A model generated the notes under the pieces. That model did not search any database. It was given only the letters and a program-made list of their open reading frames with translations, and was not told the origin of the DNA. The translations under genes were made by a program, and so were the position numbers. Of a stretch of 64,000 nt of DNA, positions 25,044-34,175 are shown piece by piece. This stretch comes from Bact-08 sp964533215. Lineage in GTDB: Bacteria; Bacteroidota; Bacteroidia; Bacteroidales; UBA932. Positions within the stretch are counted from its first letter, which is position 1; the number at the start of each line of letters is the position of its first letter. The stretch covers positions 62,001-126,000 of the forward strand of contig CAZHLJ010000001.1 of the NCBI GenBank assembly GCA_964533215.1, given 5' to 3'.

Positions 25044-26099
25044 ATGGATAAGAACAGAGTAGAAGAGGCATTAAAGAGTGTGGTTCACCCGGCCAAAGAG
25101 AAAGATATTGTTTCCCTGGGAATGATTGAGGATATAAAGGTTGAAGAGGGGAAAGTCAAGTTCAAGCTGGTGTTCCCCTCTCCTGATGCACTGGCAACTT
25201 CAATCAAAAAGAGTTGCGAGAATGCTTTAAGGGAGGCTTTCCCCGGGGAAGATTTCAAGATAAGCATTATGGAACTTGTGCGTGCGCGCAAAATCGAAAA
25301 GAGACTGAATCTGGAGATCGGACAAGAGGCTTTGGCAGATGTAGGACACATTGTTGCAATAGCCTCCGGGAAAGGGGGCGTAGGTAAATCAACAGTAGCC
25401 GTCAATCTGGCAATAGCCCTTTCCCAAGCCGGGTACAGAGTCGGTCTGGCAGATGCTGATGTATATGGGCCTTCGGTTCCAAAGATGACGGATACAGAAG
25501 ATGCTGCTCCCCTTGTGGACGACTCTTCCGGAAAAGATCTTATAGTTCCTATAGAAAAATATGGCGTCAAATGGATGTCCATAGGATATTTCGCAAAACC
25601 GGACCAACCTCTCATCTGGAGAGGGCCTATGGCAAGCAATGCTTTAAAGCAGATGGTGCTTCAGGTTCTTTGGGGAGAGTTGGACTTCCTTCTTATAGAC
25701 CTTCCTCCCGGAACAGGAGATATTCACCTCTCAATGGTACACGACATTCCGCTTTCAGGCGCTATTGTGGTGAGTACTCCTCAGGCAGTTGCCCTTGCAG
25801 ATGTCGAGAAGGGTGTGAACATGTTCCGGAATAAGGATATAAACATACCTGTCCTTGGCTTGGTGGAAAACATGGCTTGGTTCACTCCGGCAGAACTGCC
25901 AAACAACAAATACTATATTTTCGGAAAGGATGGTTGCAGAAAGATGGCCGAGAAATATGAGATTCCGCTGCTTGGGCAGATTCCTCTTATCCAAAGCATA
26001 CGTGAGAGTGGTGACAACGGCCAACCTGTTGCTTTAGGAGAGATGGAAGACAGCACAGCATTCCGTGAACTAGCCAGAACTCTGGTAGGATTATTGTAA
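25044..26099 (+). CDS. Mrp/ApbC-type Fe-S cluster carrier ATPase
   Basis: 351 residues. A DUF59/MIP18 domain occupies about 1-90 (PAKEKDIVSLGMIEDIKVEEG), followed by the P-loop ATPase domain with the deviant Walker A GKGGVGKST at about 109-117 and DLPPGTGDIHLS. It transfers iron-sulfur clusters to apoproteins. The C-x-x-C pair seen in many NBP35/Mrp members is not visible. It follows the peptidase gene by 30 bases and abuts the convergent CBS-domain gene with no gap. Confidence 0.93.
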   Translation: MDKNRVEEALKSVVHPAKEKDIVSLGMIEDIKVEEGKVKFKLVFPSPDALATSIKKSCENALREAFPGEDFKISIMELVRARKIEKRLNLEIGQEALADVGHIVAIASGKGGVGKSTVAVNLAIALSQAGYRVGLADADVYGPSVPKMTDTEDAAPLVDDSSGKDLIVPIEKYGVKWMSIGYFAKPDQPLIWRGPMASNALKQMVLQVLWGELDFLLIDLPPGTGDIHLSMVHDIPLSGAIVVSTPQAVALADVEKGVNMFRNKDINIPVLGLVENMAWFTPAELPNNKYYIFGKDGCRKMAEKYEIPLLGQIPLIQSIRESGDNGQPVALGEMEDSTAFRELARTLVGLL

Positions 26100-27146
26100 T
26101 CAGCTCAAGTGTTTGTACTTATTCATGCGTTCGTTCCAGCGGTCGCGGGCAAATTGCTGAAGATCTGCCACGACATCCCTGTCGTCCATGATCTCGATAC
26201 CCATAATGGTCTCGATTATATCTTCCAGAGTAACAACACCCTCGAAGCCACCATACTCATCCACGATAAGGGCAATATGAGACTTCTGAGAAACCAGCTT
26301 CTCCCATAAAATTGTAAGCGGCTGAATATTGGGAGCAACGAATATAGGTTTCTTTATTTCTTTAAGAGTAATCGCAAAATTGTCATTTGCAAGGTTTTCA
26401 AGAACCTCCTGCCGATAGACAAAGCCTGTTATATTCTCTTTCTCTCCGGAATAAACCGGTATTCTGGAGAAGTGAAGGAACACCTTGTTTTTATAAAACT
26501 CTGAAATAGTCATCTCCTCAGAGGCTGTCGCTACAACTACTCTTGGCGTCATGACATCACTTGCCCTGACGTTGCGCAGCTTTATAAGGTTCTGTATGAT
26601 TTTCTTCTCCGTGTCTTCAAAGGTACCCTCCTCTGTGCCAATATCCACCATTGCAGAAACATCCTCCCTGCTAACCGTTGCCTCATCCTTAGCTCCCTTT
26701 GATATAAGCTTGGTCATAAACTCAGATATAACAACCAGAGGATACGCAATATACACCATCACATTGATGACTCTCCCACAACCCATTGCAATGGACCTCC
26801 AGTAATAAGCTCCTATTGTCTTAGGCAAAATCTCTGCAAATACAAGAATAGTCATTGTAAGTATTGCGGAAATAAGGCCAAAGTAAGCATCCCCGAAGAC
26901 AACAGTAGCCTGTGCTCCTACCCCTGCTGCACCCACGGTATTGGCAATTGTGTTGAGAGAAAGTATTGCACTTAAAGGCCTGTCTACATTCTGCTTCAAT
27001 TTTTTAAAGATTGGCGCCGCCTTTACCCCCTCACTTTCCTTTACATTAATAAATGAAACCGGAGTTGTAAGCAGCACCGTCTCCATCATTGAGCAAACAA
27101 AGGAGACACAAAGGGCTAAAAGCAGATAAATAAGCAAAAGGCCCAT
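26100..27146 (-). CDS. DUF21/CBS-domain membrane protein (CNNM-like)
   Basis: 348 residues. The N-terminal DUF21 region has membrane helices at about 1-22, 55-75, 85-105 and 120-145, and a tandem CBS pair follows at about 200-320 (MTPRVVVATASEEMT, then HIALIVDEYGGFEGVVTLEDIIETIMG). The CorC_HlyC domain of larger relatives is absent. Such proteins are implicated in magnesium or cobalt homeostasis. It is convergent with mrp and 28 bases from the aspS stop on the same strand. Confidence 0.9.
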   Translation of the reverse strand: MGLLLIYLLLALCVSFVCSMMETVLLTTPVSFINVKESEGVKAAPIFKKLKQNVDRPLSAILSLNTIANTVGAAGVGAQATVVFGDAYFGLISAILTMTILVFAEILPKTIGAYYWRSIAMGCGRVINVMVYIAYPLVVISEFMTKLISKGAKDEATVSREDVSAMVDIGTEEGTFEDTEKKIIQNLIKLRNVRASDVMTPRVVVATASEEMTISEFYKNKVFLHFSRIPVYSGEKENITGFVYRQEVLENLANDNFAITLKEIKKPIFVAPNIQPLTILWEKLVSQKSHIALIVDEYGGFEGVVTLEDIIETIMGIEIMDDRDVVADLQQFARDRWNERMNKYKHLS

Positions 27147-27174
27147 ATATATTATGTTTTATTCTGAATTTCTA

Positions 27175-28932
27175 TCAGACGGTACTCTTAAGGAAAAGCT
27201 CCTTCATCTGTACATCGTCAATGTTAGAAGGTGCATCCAGCATGACATCGCGGCCCATATTATTCTTAGGGAAAGCAATATAGTCGCGGATTGTCTCCTG
27301 TCCACCGAACAGCGCACAGAAACGGTCAAATCCAAAAGCAATTCCTCCATGAGGTGGAGCGCCGTATTTAAATGCATTGATCATAAATCCAAATCTGTAA
27401 TCAGCATCCTCGGCAGAAAATCCCAACACCTCAAACATACGTTGCTGAACCTTAGAATCGTGTATTCTTATAGAGCCGCCTCCTATCTCTGTACCGTTAA
27501 GCACAAAGTCGTATGCGTTTGCACAAACCTGTTCCAGATCCTCTTTCTTTGAACTATAGAACTTATCCATATCCTCCGGCTTAGGGGATGTGAACGGATG
27601 ATGCATGGCATAGAAACGTTGAGTCTCCTCGTCCCACTCCAGAAGTGGAAAATCATAAACCCAAAGTGGTGCATATACATCACCTTTTCTAAACCCAAGC
27701 CTGTTCCCCATCTCAATACGAAGAGTACCCAATGCAACCTGTGTTTTTTTGCGTAATCCCGAAAGGATAAGAATAAGATCACCTGGTTTTGCATCAAATG
27801 CTCCGGCAATTTTAGCAAGATCTTCAGGAGAATAGAACTTGTCTACTGAAGACTTGACACCCTCTTCCGATACTCTTGCGTATACCATGCCCGTAGCTCC
27901 TACCTGTGGACGTTTGACCCACTCGGTGAGCTCATCAAGTTGCTTGCGGGTATAGGAAGCTCCTCCCTCTACACAAATTCCGCCTACATACTCTGCCGAA
28001 TCAAAAACAGCGAAATCCTTACCTTTAACCAATGATGTTATCTCAGCGATTTTCATACCAAAACGGATATCCGGTTTGTCAGAACCATAGTAATTCATGG
28101 CATCAGCATACGAGATTCTTGGGAATGACTCGCTAAACTCACGATTAAGAATATTTTTAAAGAGAGCTTTGATCAAACCCTCAAAAGTAACTAGTATATC
28201 TTCTCTTTCAATAAAGGACATCTCGCAGTCTATCTGTGTAAACTCAGGTTGACGGTCGGCACGCAGGTCTTCGTCACGGAAACATCTTACTATCTGGAAA
28301 TATCTGTCATACCCGGCAACCATCAAAAGTTGTTTAAGCTGTTGGGGACTCTGAGGAAGGGCATAAAATTCCCCCGGATTCATTCTTGAAGGAACCACAA
28401 AGTCGCGGGCACCTTCTGGTGTTGACTTTATAAGGAAAGGAGTTTCAATTTCCATGAAACCTATACCATCCAGGTACTTACGAACCTCCTGTCCCATCTT
28501 GTGCCTCAACGCCAAAGCCTTTTGAAGTGGATTGCGGCGTAAGTCCAGATAACGGTACTTAGCCCTTATCTCTTCACCTCCGTCAGATTCGTCCTCAATA
28601 GTGAAAGGAGGGGTGATTGCAGCATTGAGCACGTTTATATCAGTAAGTTTGATTTCAATATCTCCGGTTGGAAGTTTGGCATTTTTGCTTGATCTCTCTG
28701 CAACAACTCCCTTTGCCTGAATCACATATTCCCTGCCAAGTTTCTCTGCAGCAGCATTCAACTCTTTAGAAGCACTCTCGTCAATTGTAAGTTGCGTAAT
28801 TCCATATCTATCTCTGAGATCGAGAAAACTCATCCCCCCCATCTTACGAATTCTCTGTACCCAACCGGCAAGCGTAACCTGCTCACCTACATTGTTAATG
28901 CGTAATTCTCCGCACGAGTGTGTCCTATACAT
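27175..28932 (-). CDS. aspS: Aspartyl-tRNA synthetase
   Basis: 585 residues, bacterial-type class II enzyme. The OB-fold anticodon domain is at about 1-105, motif 2 is in YFQIVRCFRDEDLRADRQPEFTQ, the bacterial GAD insertion lies between about 290 and 410, and motif 3 is in PPHGGIAFGFDR. It charges tRNA-Asp. A TACATTTG element on minus at 28960-28967 could provide its own promoter between it and the M48 gene. Confidence 0.97.
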   Translation of the reverse strand: MYRTHSCGELRINNVGEQVTLAGWVQRIRKMGGMSFLDLRDRYGITQLTIDESASKELNAAAEKLGREYVIQAKGVVAERSSKNAKLPTGDIEIKLTDINVLNAAITPPFTIEDESDGGEEIRAKYRYLDLRRNPLQKALALRHKMGQEVRKYLDGIGFMEIETPFLIKSTPEGARDFVVPSRMNPGEFYALPQSPQQLKQLLMVAGYDRYFQIVRCFRDEDLRADRQPEFTQIDCEMSFIEREDILVTFEGLIKALFKNILNREFSESFPRISYADAMNYYGSDKPDIRFGMKIAEITSLVKGKDFAVFDSAEYVGGICVEGGASYTRKQLDELTEWVKRPQVGATGMVYARVSEEGVKSSVDKFYSPEDLAKIAGAFDAKPGDLILILSGLRKKTQVALGTLRIEMGNRLGFRKGDVYAPLWVYDFPLLEWDEETQRFYAMHHPFTSPKPEDMDKFYSSKKEDLEQVCANAYDFVLNGTEIGGGSIRIHDSKVQQRMFEVLGFSAEDADYRFGFMINAFKYGAPPHGGIAFGFDRFCALFGGQETIRDYIAFPKNNMGRDVMLDAPSNIDDVQMKELFLKSTV

Positions 28933-28973
28933 AATATTTTATTAATTCTTTTCGAAATGCAAATGTAATACAA

Positions 28974-29777
28974 TTATTTTTTTGGGGCATATTTAGCCGC
29001 CTCAGGCAATATGGCTTTCAGATTTTTTATCCTATTCTCATCAGAAGGGTGAGTGCTGAAAAATTCCATCTGTTTGGAGCCTTGCGCACTCATGGTTTCC
29101 CAGAATTTAGGAGCAGCATTGATGTCATAACCGGCCATCGACATGATTATGAGACCTATCTTATCCGCCTCATACTCATGTTTACGGGAATATGGAAGCA
29201 GAACACCAAGTTGAGTTCCAAGACCGAATGCCATTCCGAATATTGCCTGGGTCTTTTCACTCTGAGTCCCGGTGAATGCCTGAAGAGCCTGCCCTGCAAC
29301 ACCTACCAAAGCCTCCTGGCTCATACGCTCGTTACCATGTTTTGCAAGAGCATGCGCTATCTCATGTCCCATGACAACAGCAACATAATCGGGGTTATTT
29401 GTAATTTTCATGATGCCCTCATAGAAAACAATGTTACCATTTGGCAGACAGAAAGCATTAACAACGGTATCCTTTACTACATCAAACTTCCAGTTTATAC
29501 CCTCCAGCTCTTTCTCTGCGTTGATTTGCTTCAAGTAGCCGGCAACAGCTGTCGTAATTCTTACCCCCACATCGTTAACCATTTTCTTGTACTTCGCATT
29601 TTCTGAAAGTTTGGAAGTCTTCATCAATTCATTGTATGACAAATTGCTGAGAGAGGTTATTTCGCCTTGGCTATATAGCAGGATCTGATTTCTTCCTGTA
29701 ATCATAACCTTCCCACAGGAAACCAATATCATTGCCAGTATTACTAATACGGCTAATTTCGACAATCTAGTTTTCAT
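28974..29777 (-). CDS. M48 family metalloprotease lipoprotein
   Basis: 267 residues with a lipoprotein signal (ILAMILVSCGK, Cys21). The zinc motif is HEIAHALAKHGNERMS and the third ligand Glu is in KHEYEADKIGL; the protein ends in THPSDENRIKNLK, typical of the LoiP/BepA/Oma1-related periplasmic peptidases. It probably cleaves misfolded outer-membrane proteins. It is transcribed toward aspS with a 41-base gap. All catalytic residues are present. Confidence 0.93.
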   Translation of the reverse strand: MKTRLSKLAVLVILAMILVSCGKVMITGRNQILLYSQGEITSLSNLSYNELMKTSKLSENAKYKKMVNDVGVRITTAVAGYLKQINAEKELEGINWKFDVVKDTVVNAFCLPNGNIVFYEGIMKITNNPDYVAVVMGHEIAHALAKHGNERMSQEALVGVAGQALQAFTGTQSEKTQAIFGMAFGLGTQLGVLLPYSRKHEYEADKIGLIIMSMAGYDINAAPKFWETMSAQGSKQMEFFSTHPSDENRIKNLKAILPEAAKYAPKK

Positions 29778-29859
29778 TATTTTCAGATTAAAAATTCTGT
29801 GTAAAGTTAGTTGATTTATCGATAAAATATATTGATGCTTTCCTCTAACCCTTTTTATC

Positions 29860-29867
29860 TATATTTG
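29860..29867 (+). promoter_or_regulatory. Candidate -7 box of thyA-folA
   Basis: TATATTTG fits TAnnTTTG and lies 20 bases before the thyA ATG at 29888. No TTTG at the right spacing. Confidence 0.45.
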
Positions 29868-29887
29868 TATACATAGAATTTACTGAA

Positions 29888-30682
29888 ATGAAAGCATATC
29901 TCTCTCTGCTCAAACATATAAAGGAGAACGGAACTTTAAAGAGCGACCGCACAGGAACAGGCACAAAAAGTGTATTTGGCTATCAGATGAGGTTTGACCT
30001 CAGTGAAGGCTTCCCTCTGCTTACCACCAAAAAGGTACATCTCAAATCCATAATCTACGAGCTGCTTTGGTTCATAAACGGCGATACAAATATCAAATAC
30101 CTGAAAGACCACGGTGTAACAATCTGGGATGAGTGGGCCGATGAGAACGGAGAACTTGGACCGGTTTACGGACATCAGTGGAGATCTTGGCCTACTCCGG
30201 ATGGAAAGCATATCGACCAGCTAAGTGAAGTCATAGGGAGTTTGAAAAAGAACCCAGACTCACGTCGCCATATAGTATCGGCATGGAATCCTGCAGAGAT
30301 AGACAAAATGGCTCTCCCACCATGCCACGCCCTTTTCCAGTTTTATGTTGCCGATGGCAAATTGAGTTGCCAGCTATACCAGCGCAGTGCAGATGTTTTC
30401 CTTGGTGTCCCTTTCAACATCGCCTCATATGCACTTCTTACCCTGATGGTTGCTCAGGTATGCAACCTCAAGCCAGGCGAGTTCGTGCACACATTGGGCG
30501 ATGCTCATGTTTATACAAACCATTTTGAACAGGTTGCACTTCAACTCTCAAGAGAGCCGCGCCCTCTTCCTACAATGTCATTGAATCCTGATGTAAAGGA
30601 TATTTTCAGTTTCAAATACGAGGACTTCACTCTCTCCGGATATGACCCATATCCAGGGATAAAGGCCCCAATAGCAGTATAA
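29888..30682 (+). CDS. thyA: Thymidylate synthase
   Basis: 264 residues, the E. coli ThyA length. The catalytic Cys is in LPPCHALFQFYV, the phosphate-binding Arg is in GTGTKSVFGYQMRFDL and QRSADVFLGVPFNIASYA, and the C-terminus ends in the usual short hydrophobic PIAV. It methylates dUMP with methylene-tetrahydrofolate, producing dihydrofolate, which the next gene product recycles. folA starts 15 bases downstream. Confidence 0.98.
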   Translation: MKAYLSLLKHIKENGTLKSDRTGTGTKSVFGYQMRFDLSEGFPLLTTKKVHLKSIIYELLWFINGDTNIKYLKDHGVTIWDEWADENGELGPVYGHQWRSWPTPDGKHIDQLSEVIGSLKKNPDSRRHIVSAWNPAEIDKMALPPCHALFQFYVADGKLSCQLYQRSADVFLGVPFNIASYALLTLMVAQVCNLKPGEFVHTLGDAHVYTNHFEQVALQLSREPRPLPTMSLNPDVKDIFSFKYEDFTLSGYDPYPGIKAPIAV

Positions 30683-30697
30683 AATCCAATCACAAAT

Positions 30698-31204
30698 ATG
30701 GTATCTATAATCGTGGCAATAGCCGACAATGGGGCAATAGGAAAAGACAATCAGCTGCTTTGGCACATAACTGAAGATCTTAGATACTTCAAACGGATCA
30801 CAGGTGGCCATACTGTAATAATGGGTCGGAAGACCTGGGAATCCATCGGGCGGCCTCTACCAAACAGGAGGAATATCGTTATCAGCCGTTCGCTTACTGC
30901 AACTGAGGGTGTAGAAATTTTCCCGTCAATTGAGACCGCCATCAAGGCTGCTTCTGACCAAGGAACACATTCGGGAGAGACATCTTCTGAAGAGGTTTTT
31001 ATTATCGGAGGAGGCGAAATATACCGTCAGGCAATACCATTTGCCGACAGAATCTATCTTACTCTTGTACACACTACCATAACGGATGCTGATACCTTTT
31101 TCCCATCTATAGACTACACACTGTGGCACGAAATATCCCGCGAAACGTACCCGAGGGGCGAAAAGTTTGAGAAGCCATTTGAATTCATTTTGTTGGAACG
31201 ATAG
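30698..31204 (+). CDS. folA: Dihydrofolate reductase
   Basis: 168 residues. N-terminus VSIIVAIADNGAIGKDNQLLWH is typical DHFR, HTVIMGRKTWESIG contains the NADPH-binding GRKTWESI, and FIIGGGEIYRQAI is the conserved GGxxxY region. The active-site acidic residue is Glu in ITEDLRYFK. It regenerates tetrahydrofolate for thymidylate synthase. Co-transcribed with thyA. Confidence 0.97.
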   Translation: MVSIIVAIADNGAIGKDNQLLWHITEDLRYFKRITGGHTVIMGRKTWESIGRPLPNRRNIVISRSLTATEGVEIFPSIETAIKAASDQGTHSGETSSEEVFIIGGGEIYRQAIPFADRIYLTLVHTTITDADTFFPSIDYTLWHEISRETYPRGEKFEKPFEFILLER

Positions 31205-31248
31205 AACATTTTCTCTGCTCAGGTGTTATACTATCTAAACGATACATC

Positions 31249-31992
31249 ATGTTTAGATATATAGCAATTGGAGTTATCTGCGGCACTATTTATTCTTCTG
31301 CCTCAGCACAACCCGCAACCAATATTACTGAAAAACTATTAAATACAAATATTATGAATACGATAAATAAAACACAGATCGACAAAATTGAGTTTCCTCA
31401 ACTTCCTTATGCATACGATGGTTTAGAGCCATTCATAGACAAAATGACTGTAGAGATCCATTACAGCAAGCACCAGAAAGCCTATTTCGATAATTTTATG
31501 AATGCTGTCAAAGGTACACCAGCAGAGTTCAAGACTATAGAAGAGGTCTTCAAGAATATCAGCAAGTATCCGGTTGCTGTTAAAAATAATGGTGGTGGCT
31601 TTTACAACCATGTACTTTACTGGGAAAATATCAAGGTTGACGGTGGCAAGCCATCGGCAAAGCTTCTGGCAGCAATCAACGAGACCTTCGGGTCTATGGA
31701 CGAGCTCAAAAAGCAATTTACGGATGCCGGGAAAACCCGTTTCGGAAGCGGTTGGGCTTGGCTATGCTATGACGAGGAGGAAAAAGATTTGTTTGTAACA
31801 TCAACTCCTAATCAAGAGAATCCTACCATGGATGTAGTTGAAAGAAAAGGAATTCCTCTTCTGACCATGGATGTATGGGAACATGCTTATTATCTCAAAT
31901 ATCAAAACAAACGTCCAGATTATATTGAGGCTTTCTGGAATATAATCAACTGGGAAGAGGTATCTGCCAGATACGAAGCTGCTGCAAAATAG
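31249..31992 (+). CDS. Fe/Mn superoxide dismutase with an export-like N-terminus
   Basis: 247 residues. The catalytic domain begins at about residue 46 (FPQLPYAYDGLEP) and keeps the metal ligands: His in TVEIHYSKH, His in FYNHVLYW, and Asp/His in DVWEHAYYLKYQ. The first 20 residues (FRYIAIGVICGTIYSSASAQ) look like a signal peptide with an AxA-type site, so the enzyme may be exported to the periplasm. A second in-frame ATG at 31354 would give a cytoplasmic form of normal length. The second His of the usual KHH pair is Gln. Iron or manganese use cannot be decided safely. Confidence 0.92.
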   Translation: MFRYIAIGVICGTIYSSASAQPATNITEKLLNTNIMNTINKTQIDKIEFPQLPYAYDGLEPFIDKMTVEIHYSKHQKAYFDNFMNAVKGTPAEFKTIEEVFKNISKYPVAVKNNGGGFYNHVLYWENIKVDGGKPSAKLLAAINETFGSMDELKKQFTDAGKTRFGSGWAWLCYDEEEKDLFVTSTPNQENPTMDVVERKGIPLLTMDVWEHAYYLKYQNKRPDYIEAFWNIINWEEVSARYEAAAK

Positions 31993-31994
31993 TT

Positions 31995-32014
31995 TCTCGG
32001 AAGGCATTCCGAAA
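31995..32014. terminator. Possible weak bidirectional terminator
   Basis: CGGAA-GGCA-TTCCG (31998-32011) forms a short hairpin flanked by TTT and AAA between the convergent superoxide dismutase and FabK-like genes. The stem is only 5 bp and the T runs are short. Confidence 0.35.
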
Positions 32015-32025
32015 ATATTCCATCT

Positions 32026-32931
32026 TTAGAAGAGAAGGTCGTGGAAGATATCTGCGACTTTCTCTTCTTTTTTGACCATTGATGCGGCTTGGCCTATCTC
32101 CAGTTCGCCTTCGGTAAGGTCCCCTTCAAGTATCCCCTTTTTAGCCCTCCCTTTGCCCAGAAGTGCCGTAAGCTCTTCTGCTGAGGCTCCACGACTTTCG
32201 GCCTCGGCAACTGCGCGGGAGAATTCATTGTCGGCCAGGCGTGCCGGTGCAAGTTTCTTTAGAAGCAATTTTGTACCTCCCTCAGCAAGACCCCTGCAAT
32301 GCTCCTTGAATGCCGGGTGAGCAGAACTCTCTGTGCAAAGTGCAAAACGAGTTCCTATCTGAACACCCTCTGCCCCTAGTGCAAATGCCGCATTGTAACT
32401 TGCACGAGATGCAACACCTCCTGCTGCAATCAAAGGAATAGAGACAGCCTCCCTCACAGATGGGATCAGGCAAAATGTAGTGGTCTCTTCCCTTCCGTTA
32501 TGTCCGCCAGCTTCAAAACCCTCAGCAACCACAGCATCCACTCCTGCCTCCTGGCATTTGACTGCAAATACAGAGCTGGAAACAACGTGTACCACAATTA
32601 TCCCATTCTCTTTAAGAAGAGGAGTCCACTTTTTGGGGCTACCGGCAGATGTGAATACTATTGGTACCTTTTCCTCAATAATTATCTTAAACACATCCTC
32701 AATCTGCGGATACATCAGTGGTACATTTACCCCAAATGGCTTGTCGGTCGCTGACTTGCAACTTCTGATGTGATGCCGGAGATTATCCGGATGCATAGAC
32801 CCTGCACCAATCAGCCCAAGACCGCCGGAATTGCTGACTGCCGAAGCAAGACGCCATCCACTGCACCAGACCATACCACCCTGAATGATTGGATATTGTA
32901 TATTAAAGAGTTTGCAAATCCTGTTTTCCAT
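32026..32931 (-). CDS. FabK-like enoyl-ACP reductase / nitronate monooxygenase family flavoprotein
   Basis: 301 residues, an FMN-binding TIM barrel. IQYPIIQGGMVWCSG is the N-terminal FMN loop, FEAGGHNGREE the substrate/flavin loop, and IAAGGVASRASYNAAFALGAEGVQIGTRF the phosphate-binding region. The VAEGFEAGGHNG form fits FabK, the flavin-type enoyl-ACP reductase of fatty-acid synthesis, better than nitronate monooxygenase, but the family is hard to split by eye. TATATTTG on minus at 32960-32967 is a candidate -7 box. Confidence 0.85.
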   Translation of the reverse strand: MENRICKLFNIQYPIIQGGMVWCSGWRLASAVSNSGGLGLIGAGSMHPDNLRHHIRSCKSATDKPFGVNVPLMYPQIEDVFKIIIEEKVPIVFTSAGSPKKWTPLLKENGIIVVHVVSSSVFAVKCQEAGVDAVVAEGFEAGGHNGREETTTFCLIPSVREAVSIPLIAAGGVASRASYNAAFALGAEGVQIGTRFALCTESSAHPAFKEHCRGLAEGGTKLLLKKLAPARLADNEFSRAVAEAESRGASAEELTALLGKGRAKKGILEGDLTEGELEIGQAASMVKKEEKVADIFHDLLF

Positions 32932-33020
32932 AATGCAGTAATTTTTATAACTATTGTTGCAAATATAGCCAAAACCAAAGAGTAATAGATTAATAATTAG
33001 ATATATCCTATAAAATATTT

Positions 33021-33051
33021 TTTGATTGATAGATTTTAATTATTAGATTTG
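33021..33051 (+). promoter_or_regulatory. Bacteroidetes-type promoter of the first propeller group
   Basis: TTTG (33021-33024), 19 bases, TAGATTTG (33044-33051). Both halves and spacing match the Bacteroides housekeeping consensus (TTTG at -33, TAnnTTTG at -7). The ATG of the first propeller gene follows at 33075. Confidence 0.8.
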
Positions 33052-33074
33052 GTCTGATTTACAATATTTTAGTC

Positions 33075-34154
33075 ATGAGAAAATTAATATATTACAAAAT
33101 TGCTTCTCTTATAATTGCATCTACCATTATCTTTTCTTGCAAATGCAAGGAGGACAATGATTACTCGTCCCCTAAATTTAAGGAGATCAGAAATGTGTCT
33201 TATAACAAAATTGACCTAGATATATCGTTAAATAATTCAGGAGTGTTTGTTTCTGACTCTTTATTTATATTCTCAGGTGAAATCGTTGAAAATGATTGCA
33301 TGTTTCATCTCGTAAACAAACAAAATGGAAAATATATACGTAGTTTTGGGACTTACGGCAATGGACCGGGAGAATTGATGAGACCAACCACATCGTATGG
33401 ATTGGACATAAACAAAAGGCAATTGTGGGCATTCAATCAAAATCTCCCTAAAATGGTGTATTTTTCATTTGGGTTTAAAGGGGATAGCTTATATATCAAT
33501 CCCATAACAGACACTCCGGTATTCACGGAATCCAGAACTTGCGTAGAATCAAGAAAAATCAAGGACGATTTGTACATATCCTCTTTCGTCAATATTGATG
33601 GTAATAAACATCGCTTTGCAATTGGCAACTGCTTTGATACACTTTCTACCTATGATGAATATCCACGGCTTGAAGAAGATGATGGTCATTTGAATATAGA
33701 AAAGTCATTCTTTTTGTACCGTTCCTATTTTGCGTTAAAACCAGACGGGCAGAAAATGGTTTCCGCAACTACGTTTGGGGGAATCATGGAAATATTTGAT
33801 ATTAAGAATAATAAAATCAAAAGGACCGTTTTAAAAAGATTTTACAAGCCTGTTTACTATGTAAAAAACAGAGATAGTAAAATTCCTTATATCCATCCTA
33901 CTGAAAAAACAATTATTGGTTTTTCAGATCTGAACTGTACCGATGATGCTATATATGTAATATTAAACCCTGAAACTAAAGGATCTGCACTGAATTACAT
34001 CTGCAAGTTTGATTGGGAAGGCAATCCTGTTTGTCAATACAAACTGGATAAACGTGTGTGCTCTTTTGATATCGACGCAAAACAAAATAGAGTTTATGCT
34101 TTAGTCAGAAATAGAAATACATTGGAAGAGGATTTGGTCTGGTTTGATTTGTAG
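33075..34154 (+). CDS. BF3164-type 6-bladed propeller lipoprotein (copy A)
   Basis: 359 residues. Lipoprotein signal ends IIFSC (Cys22), followed by charged KCKEDND, which may favour surface export. The rest is repeating beta-strands with the GTYGNGPGELMRPTT motif shared by 6-bladed TolB-like propellers of Bacteroidales (BF3164 family). No catalytic residue is recognised; a binding or sensing role is inferred. Bases 33282-34053 are identical to 35460-36231 in copy C. First of five propeller genes in a row; the next begins 21 bases downstream. Confidence 0.85.
   Translation: MRKLIYYKIASLIIASTIIFSCKCKEDNDYSSPKFKEIRNVSYNKIDLDISLNNSGVFVSDSLFIFSGEIVENDCMFHLVNKQNGKYIRSFGTYGNGPGELMRPTTSYGLDINKRQLWAFNQNLPKMVYFSFGFKGDSLYINPITDTPVFTESRTCVESRKIKDDLYISSFVNIDGNKHRFAIGNCFDTLSTYDEYPRLEEDDGHLNIEKSFFLYRSYFALKPDGQKMVSATTFGGIMEIFDIKNNKIKRTVLKRFYKPVYYVKNRDSKIPYIHPTEKTIIGFSDLNCTDDAIYVILNPETKGSALNYICKFDWEGNPVCQYKLDKRVCSFDIDAKQNRVYALVRNRNTLEEDLVWFDL
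33282..34053 (+). repeat. 772-bp direct repeat, left copy
   Basis: By direct reading, this tract matches 35460-36231 base for base (offset 2178), while both flanks differ at many positions. It lies wholly inside propeller genes A and C and flanks gene B. Points to recent duplication or gene conversion. Confidence 0.9.
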
Positions 34155-34175
34155 TAGGCATAATAATAGACATCT

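Noticed and set aside
33437..33628. 63-codon minus-strand frame, present again identically at 35615-35806
   Set aside because: It lies fully inside the 772-bp repeat on the antisense strand of propeller genes; its duplication is only a consequence of that repeat.
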